41,250 nt of DNA from an uncultured Cryomorphaceae bacterium (GTDB taxonomy: Bacteria; Bacteroidota; Bacteroidia; Flavobacteriales; Schleiferiaceae), in assembly GCA_902614915.1 (NCBI GenBank), contig CACMMX010000015.1, positions 1 to 41,250 of the forward strand, given 5' to 3'. This document shows, one piece after another, positions 1 through 9,707 of this stretch (its first letter is position 1; every line of letters begins with the position of its first letter). The notes beneath the pieces were generated by a model. The model did not search any database. It was not told the origin of the DNA and worked only from the letters and a program-made list of their open reading frames with translations. The position numbers and the translations under genes are program-made.

Positions 1-452
1 CAAGATTTTTTAAATTAATTGAACCCCATTTTGCTTTTTTTGGTGAGAAAGACTTTCAACAATTAGCCATAATTAATCATATTGTTAACCAAGAGAATTG
101 GCCAGTAAAAATAATCCCTGTTGTAACAGTTAGAGAAAAAAATGGTCTAGCTATGAGCAGCAGGAATCGACACCTGAATTTAGCGGAAAGAGATAGCGCA
201 AAAGAAATATACCGCATACTTCAGCTATGGATAACATCATCCTTCACAAGGAATACTGATGTTTCTATTGCTCAGAAAAATCTAATTGATTCCATCAATG
301 CAATTGATTTTTTAACTGTAGAGTATCTGGAATTCTGCTGCGAAAAAACTCTTAAGCCCATTAAAGACTTTAATCATTCAGGCCCAATAAGAGTTTTCAC
401 TGCTGTGATGTGCGGAAAAGTTCGATTAATAGATAACCTTCCTCTTTTTTAA
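1..452 (+). CDS. panC: Pantothenate synthetase, C-terminal part (5' end outside window)
   Basis: The open frame runs in from the left edge (first full codon at base 3) and ends with TAA at 450-452. It would catalyse ATP-dependent joining of pantoate and beta-alanine to give pantothenate, in the cytoplasm. The visible part contains the family blocks [10 protein letters not shown], a RE[10 protein letters not shown] block (the KMSKS-like ATP-binding motif of this class I-like adenylate-forming enzyme) and the C-terminal lobe. The next gene, 14 bases on, is panD, whose product supplies beta-alanine, so the two adjacent genes make consecutive use of one intermediate. The first half, with the pantoate- and HIGH-type nucleotide-binding elements, is not in the window. 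Identification is firm; only the start is unknown. Confidence 0.95.
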   Translation, partial: RFFKLIEPHFAFFGEKDFQQLAIINHIVNQENWPVKIIPVVTVREKNGLAMSSRNRHLNLAERDSAKEIYRILQLWITSSFTRNTDVSIAQKNLIDSINAIDFLTVEYLEFCCEKTLKPIKDFNHSGPIRVFTAVMCGKVRLIDNLPLF

Positions 453-466
453 TCTACTTTTATGCC

Positions 467-817
467 ATGCAAATTGAGGTCGTAAAAAGCAAAATACATC
501 GTGTAAAGGTTACTGAGGCAAACCTTGATTATATAGGCTCCATAACTTTAGATGACGACTTAATGTCTGCGGCGGGAATAATCGCTGGTGAACGGGTTTA
601 TATCGTAAATATTAATAACGGGGAACGATTTGATACGTATACCATTTCTGGAGGATTCGGTACAGGTAATGTTGTTTTAAATGGTCCTGCAGCTCGTCGA
701 GTACAAAAAGGAGATGTTATCATAATTATTGCCTACGCTCATATGACCACTGAAGAAGCTAGAGACTTTAAACCTCAAATTGTTTTTCCAAACGAGTCAA
801 ATAATCTTTTGAAATAG
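467..817 (+). CDS. panD: Aspartate 1-decarboxylase precursor
   Basis: A 116-residue protein of the usual family length. PanD is a pyruvoyl enzyme that decarboxylates L-aspartate to beta-alanine for pantothenate synthesis. The self-cleavage site Gly24-Ser25 is present in YIGSIT, so Ser25 should become the pyruvoyl group. Other known active-site positions are also in place: Lys9, Arg54, Tyr58 and Asn72 (in LNGPAARR). The gene lies 14 bases after panC and 11 bases before the next gene, which points to one transcript. Seen directly: the residues and spacing. Known from the family: the autocatalytic maturation. Some bacteria need a PanZ/PanM factor for cleavage; none is seen here. Confidence 0.97.
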   Translation: MQIEVVKSKIHRVKVTEANLDYIGSITLDDDLMSAAGIIAGERVYIVNINNGERFDTYTISGGFGTGNVVLNGPAARRVQKGDVIIIIAYAHMTTEEARDFKPQIVFPNESNNLLK

Positions 818-828
818 TGGTCTAGAAT

Positions 829-1791
829 ATGAAGAAGGCCTTTCAGTATATACTCTTTTTAAGTATTGGCGGAGGATTGCTTTTTATGACTTTCAGGAAT
901 ACAAACCCAACTGTTCTTTGGGATAATATTAGAACCGTGGATAGTGCAGGGCTAATATTAACGCTTGTAATTGGCTTCATGGCTATTATTTTGAGAGGAA
1001 TTCGTTGGGTACAATTACTTAACTCTTTAGGATATCAAGTAAAATCATTTAATGCAATTGCTGCTGTTGCTTTTTCTTACTTGGTAAATCTAGCAACTCC
1101 GCGAATTGGCGAAGTCGCAAGATGTTCTGCAATTAACAGAACAGATAATATTCCTTTGGACAAGTTATTAGGAACGGTGGTTCTTGAAAGAGTTGTAGAT
1201 ACTCTATTGTTTGGGATTGTTATATTAATAACTGTAGTTACCCAATTAAATCAACTAACAAATTTTCTTGAACAAAGCGGCGCTACAATTCCTGAATTAT
1301 CTATTCTTTTTATTTCAAGCATTCTAGGAGGAAGCCTCATTATTATTGCATTTCTTTGGGCCACCAAAAAACATTGGTCTACACATCCTTTTACTCAAAA
1401 AATACGAGGTTTTCTTCGCGGTATTTCAGAAGGTCTTAAAAGTATCAAAAACGTACAGAACAAAGCATTATTTTGGTTCTACAGTATCGGTATTTGGATT
1501 TGTTATGTCAGTACTATTTTGGTTGGGTTTAGTGTTGTACAAGGCCTAAATGAGCTCGGAATAGGTACTGCATTTTATATAAGCGTTGCAGCTGGAATAG
1601 GTTATGTAATTCCTGTTCCAGGAGGAATTGGAGCGTACCATTATTTAGTTTCCAACGCTTTAACGATATTGGGATATAATAGCGATCTAGGCAAAGCATT
1701 CGCCACTGTAATTCATGGTGGACAAAGCTTAATGTTCATTACTACAGGTTCAATTGCAATGCTTATTCTGTATTTTACAAGCAAGAATTAA
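829..1791 (+). CDS. Flippase-like / LPG synthase transmembrane-domain family protein (UPF0104)
   Basis: A 320-residue polytopic membrane protein with about seven to eight hydrophobic segments, starting with one at residues 7-22 and another near 40-57. It contains the family's signature region around residues 77-120 (RIGEVARCSA, then LLGTVVLERVVDTL) and a late PVPGGIGAYHY block. This matches the PF03706 family (the membrane domain of lysylphosphatidylglycerol synthase, YbhN-like proteins). The cytoplasmic aminoacyl-transferase domain of true MprF is absent, so it cannot be called an LPG synthase. A role in lipid or polyprenyl-lipid translocation is only inferred from the family. It sits between panD and radA with gaps of 11 and 6 bases, so it is probably co-transcribed with them. 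Confidence 0.85.
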   Translation: MKKAFQYILFLSIGGGLLFMTFRNTNPTVLWDNIRTVDSAGLILTLVIGFMAIILRGIRWVQLLNSLGYQVKSFNAIAAVAFSYLVNLATPRIGEVARCSAINRTDNIPLDKLLGTVVLERVVDTLLFGIVILITVVTQLNQLTNFLEQSGATIPELSILFISSILGGSLIIIAFLWATKKHWSTHPFTQKIRGFLRGISEGLKSIKNVQNKALFWFYSIGIWICYVSTILVGFSVVQGLNELGIGTAFYISVAAGIGYVIPVPGGIGAYHYLVSNALTILGYNSDLGKAFATVIHGGQSLMFITTGSIAMLILYFTSKN

Positions 1792-1797
1792 TAATCC

Positions 1798-3150
1798 ATG
1801 GCAAAAAATAAAAGCGTGTTTATTTGTACGAATTGCGGTACTGAACATTCTAAATGGATGGGGCAGTGTCAAGGTTGCAAAGAATGGAATACGCTTATTG
1901 AAGAAATTCAAACCAAAAATAAACCTGACCCAAGAGCATGGAGCGGAGACAGTATCTCTTCAAAACCAACCAAGATCGATCAAGTTAAGCACTCAACGAT
2001 TGAGCGCTTTCCAATTCAAGATATAGAGTTTTCGCGAGTTTTAGGAGGAGGTATTGTGCCTGGCTCTGTAACGCTTGTAGGCGGAGAACCGGGCATAGGG
2101 AAAAGTACGCTTCTCCTACAAATGGCACTCAAATTCAGTGGTACCGTCGCTTATATCAGCGGGGAAGAAAGCCCTTCTCAAATCAAACTTCGCGCGGAAA
2201 GAATTGGTGCAGCAGAAAGTGAATTATTCCTATTAAGCGAAACAAAAACAGAGGCTATCTTTAGCCATTTAAAAAAATTGCGGCCACATTTAGTAATTAT
2301 TGATTCCATTCAAACTCTGCATGTACCGCATGTGGATAGCACCCCGGGTTCAATTGCTCAAATAAGAGAAAGTGCAGGAAGCTTTATTCGGTATGCTAAG
2401 GAAACGGGTACGCCTGTTCTATTAATTGGCCATATCAATAAAGAAGGAAGTATTGCTGGACCAAAAATTTTAGAACATATGGTAGATATTGTTCTTCAAT
2501 TTGAAGGAGATCCTAATTTACTGTATCGCATACTGAGAGCTCATAAAAATCGTTTTGGATCTACAGATGAAATAGGATTATACACTATGGAACAATCCGG
2601 GTTACTTGGCGTAGCTAATCCAAGTGATCTGTTGCTTACCAAACAGCATGATGGGTTAAGCGGTAATGCCGTAGCAGTGCTTTTGGAGGGCATTCGTCCT
2701 ATGCTGCTTGAACTTCAAGCGTTATGTTCTACAGCGGTATATGGAACACCTCAAAGATCAACTACAGGCTTTGATACAAGAAGATTGAATATGCTCCTCG
2801 CAGTATTAGAAAAACGATGTGGATTTCGATTAGGTCAAAAAGACGTCTTTTTAAATATCACCGGAGGACTTCGAGTTGACGATCCCGCTCTCGATTTAGC
2901 GGTCATTGCTTCTATCCTAAGTTCCAATACAGACAAGCCCATTTCTCAAAAGTTTTGCTTCGCTGGAGAGGTTGGGTTGACAGGAGAGGTAAGACCCATC
3001 TCCAAAGTAGAACAACGAATTCGTGAAGCCGAAAAGTTGGGTTTTGAAAAGATTTATATCAGTGGACATCACCAAATTGAAAAATCTCACTACAACATTG
3101 CTATAGTGGGATTAAAAAGGATTGAAGAATTGGTAAGCGCACAATTCTAG
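1798..3150 (+). CDS. radA: DNA repair protein RadA
   Basis: A 450-residue protein of typical RadA length. RadA is a RecA-like ATPase that drives branch migration and helps process recombination intermediates. Domains in order: an N-terminal zinc finger with Cys10, Cys13, Cys24 and Cys27; a RecA core with Walker A GGEPGIGKST at about 95-104 and Walker B LVIIDS at about 165-170; the RadA-specific KNRFG motif at 250-254; and a C-terminal Lon-protease-like domain without protease function (around 280-450). The start ATG is 6 bases after the flippase-like gene. It converges on the OmpA lipoprotein gene, with only 7 bases between the two stop codons. Confidence 0.97.
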   Translation: MAKNKSVFICTNCGTEHSKWMGQCQGCKEWNTLIEEIQTKNKPDPRAWSGDSISSKPTKIDQVKHSTIERFPIQDIEFSRVLGGGIVPGSVTLVGGEPGIGKSTLLLQMALKFSGTVAYISGEESPSQIKLRAERIGAAESELFLLSETKTEAIFSHLKKLRPHLVIIDSIQTLHVPHVDSTPGSIAQIRESAGSFIRYAKETGTPVLLIGHINKEGSIAGPKILEHMVDIVLQFEGDPNLLYRILRAHKNRFGSTDEIGLYTMEQSGLLGVANPSDLLLTKQHDGLSGNAVAVLLEGIRPMLLELQALCSTAVYGTPQRSTTGFDTRRLNMLLAVLEKRCGFRLGQKDVFLNITGGLRVDDPALDLAVIASILSSNTDKPISQKFCFAGEVGLTGEVRPISKVEQRIREAEKLGFEKIYISGHHQIEKSHYNIAIVGLKRIEELVSAQF

Positions 3151-3157
3151 CCTTTGT

Positions 3158-4117
3158 TTATTCTGCTCTGTCGAGCAAATTGGCCAATTCAGTTAAATCT
3201 GGTGTTAAAATAATTTCAGTTCTACGATTAATCGCTTTATTCTCAGAGGAATTATTTTCCACCAAAGGGACGTATTCACCCCGACCCGCCGCCGTAATTC
3301 GTTTTGGATCTAGGCCCGCATTCGATGTAAGTATTTTGACCACATTTGTAGCTCTCATAACACTCAAGTCCCAATTATCTTTTACTTGACTATGACCACG
3401 GTAGACATCATTATCCGTATGTCCCTCTACAAGAACACTAACGTCCTTATTTTCAGCCAAAACAACAGCTAAATTCTCTAAAGCAAGTTGTCCGTTAGTG
3501 GCTACTAGCCATGATCCTGGGGCAAATAGAAGTGAATTTTCTAAACTAACATACACTTTTCCATCGCGCATATTCACAGAAAGGCCCTTTCCAGTAAAAC
3601 CTAATAAAGCATCCGCTACTTTTTGACGGACATACTTTACTATACTATCTTGGCGGCTTATCACACCTTCTAATTCTTCTACCCTGCGACGGCCGCTTTC
3701 CAAGGCTCTTCGCTCAGTATTCAAACTATCTTCTTTCGCTTGAAGCCTACTCTGGATAATACTTAAATCATCCATTAAAGCCTTATTTTCTCTTGCACTC
3801 GCTGCAATTAATGTGCTATTGTTGTCTAGTAAATAATCATATTGTTTGGACAATCGATCGTACTTCGTCTTTAACGCTCGAATCTCGTCGAACTTCGTAG
3901 TAGTATCCTCTTGAAGCCTATTAACATCACTCCGAACATTTCCGAGAGTCCTTTCTAATTCAGAGTTGACAGCCGCATTCAACTCACTCTTTTGTCTCAG
4001 TTGATCAGTCTCATTTAACAATAGGTCATATTTCTCTTGGAGTGTTCCGTGTACCTTAGTACTCACGCAAGATGTTCCAAACAATCCTAACACGATAATA
4101 AGAGTAATTTTCTTCAT
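3158..4117 (-). CDS. OmpA-family lipoprotein with coiled coil
   Basis: A 319-residue protein. The N-terminus is a lipoprotein signal with the lipid-acceptor Cys at residue 17 (LFGTSC). Residues about 25-165 are charged and heptad-like, predicted as a long coiled coil. Residues about 185-310 form an OmpA C-terminal peptidoglycan-binding domain with LLFAPGS, VEGHTDND, LSVMRATNVV, GRGEYVP and NRRTEI blocks; the Asp of HTD and the Arg of the RAT segment are the usual diaminopimelate contacts. The likely role is to link the outer membrane to peptidoglycan. It begins 4 bases after the end of the upstream coiled-coil gene, so the two are probably one transcript and may act together. Specific function unknown. 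Confidence 0.88.
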   Translation of the reverse strand: MKKITLIIVLGLFGTSCVSTKVHGTLQEKYDLLLNETDQLRQKSELNAAVNSELERTLGNVRSDVNRLQEDTTTKFDEIRALKTKYDRLSKQYDYLLDNNSTLIAASARENKALMDDLSIIQSRLQAKEDSLNTERRALESGRRRVEELEGVISRQDSIVKYVRQKVADALLGFTGKGLSVNMRDGKVYVSLENSLLFAPGSWLVATNGQLALENLAVVLAENKDVSVLVEGHTDNDVYRGHSQVKDNWDLSVMRATNVVKILTSNAGLDPKRITAAGRGEYVPLVENNSSENKAINRRTEIILTPDLTELANLLDRAE

Positions 4118-4121
4118 GATA

Positions 4122-5009
4122 TTATTTCAATTCTACAGCAACAGTACCAAGAATATATGAATCTGTCATTACTGCTGCAGTATAGATTCCTGGCTCAAGT
4201 ACAACAGGAGTATTAGTGGCTCTGTCTGCCGCTATACATACCTTTGCGGCATCACCTTGATACATAAAACTTACAACGCCATTGTAACCACTGTTTTCTC
4301 CTGCCACAACGGCCATATTCTCCTCAGGAGCATCTACTGCCTTTCCATTTGGCGAAAACAACTTGACATACAACGTACGTTTTCCTTCACCTGCAATTCT
4401 ATTTTTAGCAATAGTGATACAGACATTAATTCTATCCGTTTTCTTCGCACGCTTAGTTTTTCTCTCTTTACCCCCTGAAGTTATTCTTACTGCCATTGCA
4501 GTAGATTGAGCAATAACTAACTGTTTACCTTTTTCAACAATATTGGAAAGCTCACTGTTTTTACCACTTAAGGCTTGGTTTTCTTCCATGACCGCAATAA
4601 GACTGTCCGCCACTAATCGCTCTCTTAGCTTCAATTGAGCGTAAACTGAATTCGTACTATCTAATTTTTCAACCAATTCGGCATTCTTCCTTTTTAATTT
4701 ACTTAAACGGTATCGATAATTTGTTAACTTCTTTTCGCTATTCACATTAACCGCATTAATGCTGTCTATCAACATACCCAATCGGGCCGTTTCTGTTTCG
4801 ATGAAAGAATTTAAACTGTCGTTCATTCCTATTTGACCAATCAAATCTTCCTTAAGTCCGCTCAACTCAATTGTTAATTCTTGTTTTTCCAATTCAAGCT
4901 GATGCTTTTCCTCACTACGTAAATAAAGTAATACGCCAAATAGAATAACTCCTATCAATAACAATCCGATAACCAATCCTGATTTTCGCTTGTTTTCTTC
5001 TGAACTCAT
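4122..5009 (-). CDS. Membrane-anchored coiled-coil protein of unknown function
   Basis: A 295-residue protein not assigned to a named family. It has a short charged cytoplasmic N-terminus, one transmembrane segment (about residues 11-29, GLVIGLLLIGVILFGVLLYL), then a coiled-coil stretch to about residue 165, rich in Glu, Lys, Leu and Asn. The C-terminal 120 residues look globular and beta-rich, with a basic linker KTKRAKKTDR before it and two blocks, RTLYVKLFSPNGK and GIYTAAVMTD. It is the first gene of a pair with the OmpA lipoprotein, 4 bases away. The architecture suggests an envelope scaffold spanning the periplasm; that is inference. Upstream (5010-5320) only a weak TAGTTTCG promoter-like element near 5038-5045 is seen. 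Confidence 0.75.
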   Translation of the reverse strand: MSSEENKRKSGLVIGLLLIGVILFGVLLYLRSEEKHQLELEKQELTIELSGLKEDLIGQIGMNDSLNSFIETETARLGMLIDSINAVNVNSEKKLTNYRYRLSKLKRKNAELVEKLDSTNSVYAQLKLRERLVADSLIAVMEENQALSGKNSELSNIVEKGKQLVIAQSTAMAVRITSGGKERKTKRAKKTDRINVCITIAKNRIAGEGKRTLYVKLFSPNGKAVDAPEENMAVVAGENSGYNGVVSFMYQGDAAKVCIAADRATNTPVVLEPGIYTAAVMTDSYILGTVAVELK

Positions 5010-5320
5010 GGGTTTTTTTGATTTAATTACTATAAAACGAAACTACCTTAATCTAAGCATAACTATCTAAACCATTTATTAAGTTTTTTAACAAGGCTGG
5101 CTATTCCCCAGTATTGAGTTTTATGCAAGACCACTTGAGAAAATGCAGAGCAAAGCATATGCCAAACAAATCTGCCATATTAATTCGCATGTTCTTAAAG
5201 TAATTCAGAAAGAGATACAAAAAATAATTCAAGTTTGCTTCAAGACTGATTCATAATTCAAAAATCATAAAGGAACACTTAGTTACATTCCTCGGTCTTA
5301 TTGATCCTCACATTTGAGAA
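5010..5320. other. Intergenic region, no gene recognised
   Basis: This 311-base AT-rich gap lies between the stop of the large T9SS protein gene and the start of the coiled-coil gene, both leftward. No open frame with family similarity, RNA gene or strong terminator hairpin was found. It must hold the end of one transcript and the promoter of the next; the only candidate element is a minus-strand TAGTTTCG at 5038-5045, without a clear -33 partner. Confidence 0.5.
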
Positions 5321-8300
5321 TTAATATCTAATAATTATTGGTTTCTGAACCACACCTTGATCAGAAGCAATCTCAATGAGATATACCCCAGAAGCAAAAT
5401 TGGTGCTTAAGTCGTAAGTCCGATTAAACACATTAGACGATGGGTTAAATTCATCTTTAAGTACTTCTTGTCCTAAATAATTAATTATTCGAATAGTAAT
5501 TTCCGACTCTGAGGTCAATTCACCATTAATGACAATTAAGCCTTGTGTTGGGTTTGGATAAATCATCAATGCTACTATACCTCCATCATGCTTAAGGCCA
5601 ATACCATTTATCTGGACGTTGAAAGTAGTGGACGCTGTATCACAATCACTATACAAAGTCAATGTAACCGTATAATTACCGTTGGCATTGTAAGTGTGAT
5701 TTTCGGAATTTCCCGATCCACTACTTGAATTCCCGTCTCCAAATTCAATATTGAATCCTGTATAACTAGCACCTGTCCAATTAAAGCTTACGCTAGCATT
5801 AGTTCCAGTAACCGAGTCGACATTAAATTGAGTGCTTCCAATAACAATATTGAAACATGAATCTGTATTAAATTGTGTGGAAGCTGTAAAAGATGTATCC
5901 CCGGGAGCACAGACTTCTTTTACAAAAAAGTCGTAAGTAGTTCCTTGTTTTAGGCCTGTTAACGATGCCGCTGGTGTTATTGAAGTGCCATTGAACATAT
6001 TCGTACCTCCTTGTTCTCTATAATCGTAGATAAAAGATCCGGAACCACCAGTCCAAGTTAATGCAGCTGAATAGGATGTCACATTGTTTAATGTAATATT
6101 GATTGGCATTGGACATGAGACAGGAACACAATTAGCCATTAATGTAGCTTGAGTACCTACTGCAAAATTTCCTGTAGTTACTGATGTTGTTTGTGTACCA
6201 GAGGCATTTGATAAAGTGTAACTCACCTCAGAAGGAAATGAACCGGCAAGTGAATTTAACACGGTAACCTGCGTTCCACTACAAATCTGAAAATCAACGA
6301 TTGAAGAATCCCCGTTGGCAAATGTGAATGTTGGTCCCTGCTGTCCATTTAAAAGTAAACTAACCTGCGCACCATCCCAACCATCTCCGAAGGAATCGTA
6401 CATACTCATAGTCCAATTACATAATTCCGATGTATCACAGCGATTAGTACAAAAGGTAATTGGCCCTACAGTATCGCTAACTCCATAGGTCCCACAATCA
6501 GCTATCATAAGTATATCATAACATGAATTAGAGGACAAACCATTAATGGTAAAATTATTTACAGTTGTTGAACCTGAAAAGCTATTTGAAACACCTGTCG
6601 ATTGGGCAAATCCAACTGGGCCCCATTCATAGTTAAAAGTACCCGTATTTCCATTGGTATTGAAACTGAATGTTGCGTCATTTTTACCTGCAATAAAGGA
6701 CAAAGAATGAGGAGTTGGACATGGAGGGGGTGCGCCCACATAAATATCGTCAATTGCCATGTCTCCAGTGAGAGAACCACCATAAGAACCGCCAAAACGA
6801 ATATATGTAGTTGCTGACGTATTTCCAGTTAAGTCTACCACGGCGTTTAAGTAGGGATTCGATTGATTGGACTGTTGCTGACCACTGAGTGAATATAGCG
6901 TGGACCAATTCACATTATCAGAGGAAACTTCTACTGTTAAATCTCCCATAGCTGAACCGTGCATATGATAAGCGAATTCTACCACAGCATTAGGTATTGT
7001 ATTCAAATCAAGAACGGGTAAATAAGCATAATCAACGTTATTTAATGGAGTCGCCGAAGTTTCCAAGTACAAGTAATAATCTCCGGAATTTCCAGTCGTC
7101 GGTCCTGTACCTAATGATCCAGTTCCCATTCCGTCCCACGTCCATCCAAAACCAGACAAATCTGTTTTGATGCCGTTCCAACACACAGGAATTACTCCGG
7201 CCCAAGAATCAAAATCTTCATTAAATGGTGGTATGCTAGCAGCACAAGCAGTGGTTAACATCAACGGACCGTTTGAAGGGCTCATAAATCCATTCGAACA
7301 CATTTGATAGAAATACACATCATAGGTTGTACTCGGAAGCAAACCGGTTAACCAATGAGGAGAAGAAGTCGTAGAATCAATTACTCCAGTACTTTGTGAG
7401 AAGTTTGGCGTAAATCCAGTCGGACCATATTCTATGTAAGTCATTACACCAGTAGAAGAGAAGTAAACTTCAGCTGAATCCGTAGTTACTGCACCAACAT
7501 TAGTAGAGGTTGGAGGAATACAAAGAGGTGCATTAGTAACGGTCACCTCATCAATGTAAACACCATTGAATGTTGACGCAGTTGTTGATGCTATGACTAA
7601 ATGTGAATCACTCATGTTATAACCTGATGCTAAATCAATATAAACTGTATACTTGTTCCATGTCGCACCATTGGGGACACTAAGAGTATCTATGATATTT
7701 AAGTTTGTTAGATCAGAAGGATTGCCTACCGTACCCACAATGACATCTGTCCCACCCGAAAAGCCATCATTAGCCATGTAGAAGTCAAGCTGTTTATTCC
7801 CGCTATCCAGTCCCATGATTGCAGGACTAATCAATGCCTCCATGGCCGAATCACCAGAATTGTACAAGAAGTACATTTGATTACCTACATAAGGAGCTAT
7901 ATTAAATGTTGATCCAGCAATATAACCATAACCTTGGGCACCAGAATTCTCCCTGTAATACCAACAAGAAGGTGCATTAGTGTTATTAAATCCTCCTGTT
8001 GTATCTGTATCAAAACTCTCGTAAAGAGGCGTGGTAAATGCTAAACATGGTGTTAGAATTGTGAATGGTCCAGCAAAATTACTGGTGCCGCTTGAATCTG
8101 CAGTACAATCATTCTGTATATAAAAATCGTAAGCAGTATTTGGACTTAGGTTGTAAACCGTAACTGTTGTGTCATTTACAGACATAGCTGTACCATTTCC
8201 TGTTCCTTGAATAAAGCCAGATAGTCCGTATTCTACGACAAAATTAGTATCACTGGATCTCCATGTTAAAGTGGCTGAAGAATCCGTAGCAGTCAAGCTC

Positions 8301-9454
8301 GAAAACAAAGGCGCTGGACAATCTGTATTGCAGAAAGAAGTAAACTGGGCCATCTGTGTACCTAGAGCTGTTGCACTGTTTGGTAGGTATGATGCTATGT
8401 TTGTCCCACCAGAGGTTATATTAAGTCCAATCTCGCTGGCCCAAGAACCTGCTTGGCTAACTTCAACAGAAAAAGTCTCTCCAGAACATAAAAAAACCGT
8501 TGTAGTATCTGAATACCCTGTAGTAAAATTGGACCCTAGAGTGTATTCAACACCCCCAGAAGAATTTAAAATTTGTATCTCTGCACCGTTCCAACCATCA
8601 CCGAAAGAATCAGTTAATTCAATGTCATGAGGGCATTTATCAATCAATCCACATTGTAAAGTTTTAAAATTGACCGGCCCACGGACTATGCTTATGGAAC
8701 TATCCAGGCACATCTTATAAACATAAACGTCATAATCGGTGGCTGTATCTAAACCTGTTAACCAATAAGGATGGGTTCCTGGGATTACTAAATTCACTGT
8801 GGATGAAGAGAAGCTCGGGGTGAAACCTGCAGGGCCATATTCAAGATACACTTCAATCCCAGTTGTATCATAAGTTACAAGAGCTGAATCAATACCAATA
8901 TTACTTACAGAGAGAGCAGTTGGATAACATGATGACGCAGATAAAACCTCTATACTATAATCTTCTACAGCTCCCCATAAAAAGGTGTTACAGGGTGATA
9001 TGCTTGCTGCTGATCCTTGCTCCTCTTGCATTACTCGAAGTCTAGTTGAGCCAATATTAGCTCCAGTAGGAACCGTAAAATTAAACGTTTGAGTAACCGT
9101 CGGCGTACCAGAATAAGTACCCAGTTGTTCGCCTACATCATCAAAGTCACCGTCTGAATTAAAATCAATCCAAGCAGCAATTGCCCCACTATAAGCTCCA
9201 CCACATGTACCCATTTCTATATCAATGGAATAAGAAGAATCAGGATAAACATCAGCTGAATAAATACTTGTAAAATCCTGTACACCAGTTGTACCACATG
9301 AATTACTTTGATTATAAATCGTGCTTGTGGTACCCACCAATGAAACTAGAGTTATTTCTGAATCATCTGTATCGGAAGGACCAGCGTTACAATAACTTTG
9401 TGCCTTGGTTTGTACAGTTACAACAACTAATAGCAGTGGGAGTAATTTTTTCAT
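5321..9454 (-). CDS. Large secreted multidomain protein with T9SS type A sorting domain
   Basis: A 1377-residue protein exported by a signal peptide (about residues 1-19, ending TKAQS) and then by the type IX system. Domains in order, from visible motifs: GEVED domain (about 70-170, WIDFNSDGDFDD and VEDYSIEV); Fn3-like (175-265); a DSFGDGW domain (275-375); Fn3-like (380-465); MAM/choice-of-anchor J-like (470-640); Fn3-like (645-735); a second anchor J-like domain (740-905); Fn3-like (910-1000); a second DSFGDGW domain (1005-1110); Fn3-like (1115-1195); PKD-like (1200-1283, FGDGN and YTVTLT); T9SS CTD (1295-1377, YPNPTQG start). It is probably cell-surface or released, perhaps adhesive or glycan-binding. 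No catalytic domain is seen. It stands alone, with over 250 bases free on each side. Confidence 0.9.
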   Translation of the reverse strand: MKKLLPLLLVVVTVQTKAQSYCNAGPSDTDDSEITLVSLVGTTSTIYNQSNSCGTTGVQDFTSIYSADVYPDSSYSIDIEMGTCGGAYSGAIAAWIDFNSDGDFDDVGEQLGTYSGTPTVTQTFNFTVPTGANIGSTRLRVMQEEQGSAASISPCNTFLWGAVEDYSIEVLSASSCYPTALSVSNIGIDSALVTYDTTGIEVYLEYGPAGFTPSFSSSTVNLVIPGTHPYWLTGLDTATDYDVYVYKMCLDSSISIVRGPVNFKTLQCGLIDKCPHDIELTDSFGDGWNGAEIQILNSSGGVEYTLGSNFTTGYSDTTTVFLCSGETFSVEVSQAGSWASEIGLNITSGGTNIASYLPNSATALGTQMAQFTSFCNTDCPAPLFSSLTATDSSATLTWRSSDTNFVVEYGLSGFIQGTGNGTAMSVNDTTVTVYNLSPNTAYDFYIQNDCTADSSGTSNFAGPFTILTPCLAFTTPLYESFDTDTTGGFNNTNAPSCWYYRENSGAQGYGYIAGSTFNIAPYVGNQMYFLYNSGDSAMEALISPAIMGLDSGNKQLDFYMANDGFSGGTDVIVGTVGNPSDLTNLNIIDTLSVPNGATWNKYTVYIDLASGYNMSDSHLVIASTTASTFNGVYIDEVTVTNAPLCIPPTSTNVGAVTTDSAEVYFSSTGVMTYIEYGPTGFTPNFSQSTGVIDSTTSSPHWLTGLLPSTTYDVYFYQMCSNGFMSPSNGPLMLTTACAASIPPFNEDFDSWAGVIPVCWNGIKTDLSGFGWTWDGMGTGSLGTGPTTGNSGDYYLYLETSATPLNNVDYAYLPVLDLNTIPNAVVEFAYHMHGSAMGDLTVEVSSDNVNWSTLYSLSGQQQSNQSNPYLNAVVDLTGNTSATTYIRFGGSYGGSLTGDMAIDDIYVGAPPPCPTPHSLSFIAGKNDATFSFNTNGNTGTFNYEWGPVGFAQSTGVSNSFSGSTTVNNFTINGLSSNSCYDILMIADCGTYGVSDTVGPITFCTNRCDTSELCNWTMSMYDSFGDGWDGAQVSLLLNGQQGPTFTFANGDSSIVDFQICSGTQVTVLNSLAGSFPSEVSYTLSNASGTQTTSVTTGNFAVGTQATLMANCVPVSCPMPINITLNNVTSYSAALTWTGGSGSFIYDYREQGGTNMFNGTSITPAASLTGLKQGTTYDFFVKEVCAPGDTSFTASTQFNTDSCFNIVIGSTQFNVDSVTGTNASVSFNWTGASYTGFNIEFGDGNSSSGSGNSENHTYNANGNYTVTLTLYSDCDTASTTFNVQINGIGLKHDGGIVALMIYPNPTQGLIVINGELTSESEITIRIINYLGQEVLKDEFNPSSNVFNRTYDLSTNFASGVYLIEIASDQGVVQKPIIIRY

Positions 9455-9707
9455 TTTGGTTTACTTTACAAAAGAGAATACAAATATCTGATAATAATTA
9501 AGAATTAAACTTCACGTTTATTTAGTATCAATTGTGCCTTGAAACCAACTTATTCTTTGCTAACCCATTCACAATCAATATCACAAGTTACTTTTTCTTG
9601 GAATAAAATCATTGTTATATTCTTTTAATTATAGACTGTTAATAGATAAGAGGTTAAATAATCATTTGACTGAACGTACTATGATTTGAATTAATGACCT
9701 TTAAGCC

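Noticed and set aside
8271-8630. 119-codon plus-strand frame
   Set aside because: Antisense to the T9SS protein, within a region where the DSFGDGW and Fn3 domains are clear.
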